DNA of 64,000 nt from Oehlia diaphana (lineage: Eukaryota; Glomeromycota; Glomeromycetes; Glomerales; Glomeraceae): contig QZLH01000292.1 of the NCBI GenBank assembly GCA_003833135.1, forward strand, positions 22,755 through 86,754, read 5' to 3'. The notes under the pieces are model-generated. The model was given only the letters and a program-made list of their open reading frames with translations, did no database searches and had not been told where the DNA came from. Each line of letters opens with the position of its first letter. The stretch's first letter is position 1. Both the position numbers and the translations under genes were made by a program. Of this stretch, positions 60,514 to 64,000 are shown piece by piece.

Positions 60514-61578
60514 ATGAGTACTCAAATCCTCACTAAAAAAGTTAATCTTGAGAATGATATTAAAGAACATTTTCCAATAAAAGATAAAATTTCTCAAATT
60601 TTTCCTGATACAAATGTTCATGCCATTTCAGTTGATTACGATGAAACTCCCTCAAATAATCAATCTGTACTTAAACAAACAATGACTTCTCACGGATTAG
60701 CTGCTGCAATTCTTCATGCTTATAACCATCATCAACACTTACGACTAACACCTGATGATATTTGGTTAACTATCGCACAAGGAGTTAGTCATCACATTAA
60801 TTATAATGCAGAAAGATTTCGTTTTCGCTTTGTTAGCCACGAAGGTAAAAAAGAGATTTCTATTTTAGCAAATGATATTTTGCATATGAAAGATTCTCGC
60901 CTTGAAGGTGATTGGCCCGAAGTAGTAAATAGGTTGGTCGTGCAAACTGATCAAGCTGTAGAAAAAATTGATATAAAATCTCTTTTAGAATGTGATTTTT
61001 CTACAACAACAAAAATTTCTCTTACTGCTAGTCGTATCGTTCTATTGGATATGGTCAAAGCGTATTTTTCATATAAAGTGTGTTTACTTTGTGGGATTCC
61101 TAAAGTTACTCTCGAAGGAACTTTAGAAGATTGGACAAAATTACAAGAGAAAGTTATTCAGTTACGTCAATTGGATTTAGATATGGATTTTTGGTTAGAT
61201 AGATTGGATCCAGTTGTATGGAAATTAGTTGAAACTTATAAAGGTGAAGTTGACGAAGAATTTTGGGCTACAATCGCCTCAAGACAACAATTTGGTTCGG
61301 GTCCTATGAATATTAATGGATGGATGATGGCCTTCTATCCTTATGAAAGAGATGGAACAAAAATAGTTTATAATTCAATTGAACCAGATGATATTCCTGA
61401 TGGAAGAGTTGCTGTTCCATTTACGACTGATACTGGATTAAATTTAAATTTTATTGCTGGATTTTTGGGTGCGCAACAAGCAACTTTTGAGATTTCTAAT
61501 GAAATAGCTGTTTCACCAGTCATCGGTTGGTTTGTTATTGATGACAAAACTCCAGAGGAAAATGCAGATAATGAATGA
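60514..61578 (+). CDS. DUF4419 family protein
   Basis: Single exon, 354 residues, starting at an A-rich-context ATG. Most of the protein is a DUF4419 domain: HGLAAAILHAYNHHQHLRLT, PDDIWLTIAQGVSHHIN, the ERFRF segment, LLDMVKAYFSYKVCLLCGIP, TLEGTLEDWTKL, FGSGPMNINGWMMAFYPY and FIAGFLGAQQ are its recurring landmarks. The family is widespread in fungi and some protists and bacteria, has no established biochemical function, and is often expanded in AM fungi. No signal peptide or membrane segment. Its acidic C-terminus (DDKTPEENADNE) is unremarkable. An AATAAA lies 102 bp after the stop. Confidence 0.9.
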   Translation: MSTQILTKKVNLENDIKEHFPIKDKISQIFPDTNVHAISVDYDETPSNNQSVLKQTMTSHGLAAAILHAYNHHQHLRLTPDDIWLTIAQGVSHHINYNAERFRFRFVSHEGKKEISILANDILHMKDSRLEGDWPEVVNRLVVQTDQAVEKIDIKSLLECDFSTTTKISLTASRIVLLDMVKAYFSYKVCLLCGIPKVTLEGTLEDWTKLQEKVIQLRQLDLDMDFWLDRLDPVVWKLVETYKGEVDEEFWATIASRQQFGSGPMNINGWMMAFYPYERDGTKIVYNSIEPDDIPDGRVAVPFTTDTGLNLNFIAGFLGAQQATFEISNEIAVSPVIGWFVIDDKTPEENADNE

Positions 61579-61679
61579 ATTGTTAGGAGAGAGAAGCTAG
61601 TTTAATTTATATAACTTTTAAATACTACTACAAAAAATTTTTCCTTCATATGTATAAATTTTTTTTTATTTTTCAAACC

Positions 61680-61685
61680 AATAAA
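61680..61685 (+). terminator. Candidate poly(A) signal of the DUF4419 gene
   Basis: AATAAA, 102 bp past the stop codon, after a T-rich stretch. Confidence 0.4.
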
Positions 61686-62114
61686 GAGCGTTAAAGAAAA
61701 GCAAACTATTAAATGATAATAAATTGCGTCGTTAATTTCTTTTTTGCTGTTTTGCATTGTCGGTTGAAAACTTGAAAGCCAACAATAGTTGCTGATGTTT
61801 GAATTCTATCCAAGAAAGGAAAGACCCACGTGATTGTTCTACGCGTTCCTGAAATGCTGAATCGATAAGTACAGTATATTCAAAGTTCAATGTGATAGCG
61901 ATTATTCTTCGGATTTCATTCATAAATTTATGTGTATACACTGTGATTAATAAATTTTTTGATATTAACAATCATTAATCGAAAAGGCTACAAGGTTATT
62001 TTATGAAAAATATATACAGTTTTATTTACACTAATGTCGCAAAAGAATACACCCCGCAGTTTATCTCAAAATCGCAAGTATTACGATCATAATGCTCGAT
62101 TTGCTTATTACTTA

Positions 62115-62331
62115 CATTTTCACTACCTCTCTAAGTGCACCCCCCCCCCCCCCCCCCCCTTGGGACCATAGTAAAAATATAGTAGAATGTGCACTTAGAG
62201 AGGGTGTGCATTTATAGAGAGTAAAATATTAAGAGCCCTTATAAGTTGGGTTGAGACCAGGCCCACCGTGCACCTAAAAGAATTTATATAGTGCGTGCAC
62301 TTATAGAAGGTGACTTATAGAGGTGTCACTG
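62115..62331. mobile_element. MITE with pogo/Tc1-like ends and an internal C tract
   Basis: The right end reads GGTGACTTATAGAGGTGTCA, then CTG and TA, i.e. the reverse complement of a TA-CAGTGACACCTCTATAAG terminus, as in Tc1/pogo-type elements. The left end (about 62121-62141, CACTACCTCTCTAAGTGCACC) is a degenerate inverted version. Inside, GTGCACTTA[TA]AGAG-type words recur at 62187-62206 and 62297-62307. About 215 bp with no coding capacity. The left boundary is uncertain. Confidence 0.6.
62140..62159. repeat. 20-nt C homopolymer
   Basis: Twenty C in a row, the only long G/C homopolymer in a window otherwise full of A and T runs. It sits inside the MITE. Confidence 0.9.
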
Positions 62332-62577
62332 TATATTGCTCATTTTTTTAACACTCATTTAGATCCAGGTAACTGCTCGAACATTGACACCTTTTAAATC
62401 TATATAATCTGTTTAAATTCATAATTCGCTTAATAAACACTATAAATTCCAAACAAGAATAAAAAAATAAATATCTGTTTATTTTGATTTCAAAAAAATA
62501 GAGGAACAAAACATGAAAATCAAATTGAAAAGGAATATTATAAAGAAAACTTTAATTTAATCTAAAAAAAAATACAA

Positions 62578-64000
62578 TTAAATAGTGATATCAAGTTTCT
62601 TTAAAGCATTGATCGCTTTTTCATGCCCTTTTAATGCAGCAATTTTAAGATATTCGATACCTTTATCTGTATTTTTGGGTGCATGTTGACCTTTAGTATA
62701 ACACATTCCTAAATTATACATAGCATTAATATAACCATTTTCTGCCGATTGAGTTAAATAATTTAAGAAAATATCTGGATTAACATTAATAGATTCCATA
62801 GCATATCTATATTGAGCTTCTGGAACACCAGCATCTGCTGCCTCTTTAAATAATGGGATAGCCTTTTTTTTATCTTTTTCGACGTAATATCCTTCCGATA
62901 AATAATGGGCTTTCCAATAAAGAGCATTTTTATTACCAAGTTCTGCATGAGCATTAAAATATTCCCAAGCAAGTTTTTTATCTTGTTCCGTTTTATTAGG
63001 TTTATTATGAAGTTCAATTACTTTATTGAAAGGTAATAAATCATCATCATCATCATCAAAAACTATATTATAATCTTCGTCCATTTTAATACTATTTTCC
63101 ATATTAGAATTCTGTGAATTTTCCAAGGATGTAGTAGTCGAATCATTGTTGTCTTGCTCATAGAATGACATTGGACTACTTTCACAAGAAAAGGTCCTTC
63201 CAAGAATTGCTGAAACAGCAGGATCTTGTGGACGATCACGAGGATCTTGTTTCCATGCTAAAGTGATAATTTCAGTAAAAGCTCCAATAATGTCACTTGG
63301 ACCTTTCTCAAAATTTAAAGTTTCTCGATTTCCATTAATAACATATTCAATAATATCATCAGATTTATCAATATGATTATATGGGACTCTGTTAAAAGAA
63401 AGTTCCCAAAGGAACATTCCAAAACTAAACATTTCACATGCATCAGTGTACCGCACGTAACTATTCTCACTTTTAGAATGAAAAGTTGCAAGTTTTTCTG
63501 GAGCCATCCAACGAATTATTAATTTAATATCTGTTACTTCTTTAGATTTCTCTCCAATCGCACGACTAAGTTCGAAATTAGATAATTTACATTTATATCC
63601 GCTTGTTACCTATTAAAAGTAATAGACTAGTTAGAATTTTTTTTAGGAGAGAACGGACATCATTATAATGAAATAATGTAATCACCAATATGTTTTCCGC
63701 CTTCACATCATGATGCAAAATTCCTAACAAAGAAGATTAAAAAAAAAATTATCAATAAAGATACAACAATAATTTGACTAAAATTTTGTTAATAAAATTT
63801 ACCAATGAAGTGAAGGAAACAAAGGCCTCGAAAAATATCTCTTGCTATGAATAATTTAAGTTGCCAAGAAAGTTTTGTATTTTCATAAACATTTTTTAGA
63901 TTATTAAATTCAGCCCATTCAATAATCATATAATCCTCGGCGTCCATTTTTGTAATTCCATAAAATTTAATTATATGAGTACAATCTTTTAATTGATTCC
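62578..64000 (-). CDS. Protein kinase-like with Sel1 repeats (5' end outside window)
   Basis: Visible exons on the minus strand: 64000 (edge)-63803, 63723-63686, 63609-62578, joined by GT-AG introns. The kinase fold is recognisable: HIIKFYGITKMDAEDYMIIE (hinge), RDIFRGLCFLH, then GILHHDVKAENILV (HRD changed to HHD, catalytic Asp and Asn kept), SNFELSR where DFGLSR is expected, WMAPEKL, DACEMFSFGMFLWELSF and DPRDRP. After an acidic linker come about three Sel1 repeats (AHAELGNKNALYWKAHYL, AADAGVPEAQYRYAM, SAENGYINAMYNLGMCYTKG, AALKGHEKAINALKK), solenoid units that bind partner proteins. The missing Asp and Gly of DFG suggests a pseudokinase or a weak kinase; that is inferred. Kinase-Sel1 fusions are common in AM fungi. 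Confidence 0.9.

Larger units (their letters stand above)
61579..62577. other. Convergent intergenic region with a MITE
   Basis: Between the DUF4419 gene and the kinase-Sel1 gene. It contains the poly(A)-signal candidate at 61680 and the MITE at 62115-62331. The 79-codon minus-strand frame at 61732-61971 has no recognisable motif and is not called. Confidence 0.55.

Noticed and set aside
61732..61971. 79-codon minus-strand frame near the DUF4419 gene
   Set aside because: No motif and no splice-linked partner.

Overview
The window looks like nuclear DNA of an arbuscular mycorrhizal fungus (Glomeromycotina, most like Rhizophagus). The sequence is strongly AT-rich, with long A and T tracts. Genes carry many short introns of about 60-110 bp. 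The families present are ones expanded in that lineage: tandem BTB-BACK-TLDc genes, MATA-type HMG-box genes, kinase-Sel1 genes and single SAM methyltransferases. Species assignment is inferred from gene content and composition, not from a search. All gene models were built by hand: reading frames were joined across GT-AG (twice GC-AG) introns, and phases were checked arithmetically.

Left third (1-24.2 kb): a tandem array of BTB-TLDc genes (one cut by the window edge, one complete, one decayed relic), a MATA-HMG gene, a Ser/Gln/Asn-rich unknown, a type II membrane glycosyltransferase-like gene followed by a hairpin-forming minisatellite, and two related SAM methyltransferases that both start with an N-myristoylation-like MGNxPS. 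The spaces between them are full of small inverted-repeat elements.

Middle (24.2-42 kb): about 10 kb with no intact gene (a decayed kinase relic, simple repeats), then a second HMG-like gene with a split box, an RGS-domain gene, an eight-exon CENP-O (Mcm21-type) kinetochore gene, and a repeat-bearing gap.

Right third (42-64 kb) is gene-dense: a cytochrome P450, a diaphanous-type formin (14 exons), VPS52 of the GARP/EARP tethering complexes (17 exons) divergently paired with a synaptojanin-type phosphoinositide phosphatase (29 exons), a DUF4419 gene, a pogo-like MITE, and the end of a degenerate kinase-Sel1 gene. Formin, VPS52 and the synaptojanin-like enzyme all serve polarised growth and membrane traffic. 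RGS and the kinase-like gene belong to signalling.

The most notable observations are a 9-nt micro-exon inside the Sac1 catalytic loop, a decamer TACTGTATAT repeated at least 13 times only between genes and resembling Tc1/mariner-type excision footprints, and an HMG box apparently split by a long insertion. No tRNA, rRNA or CRISPR array was seen.
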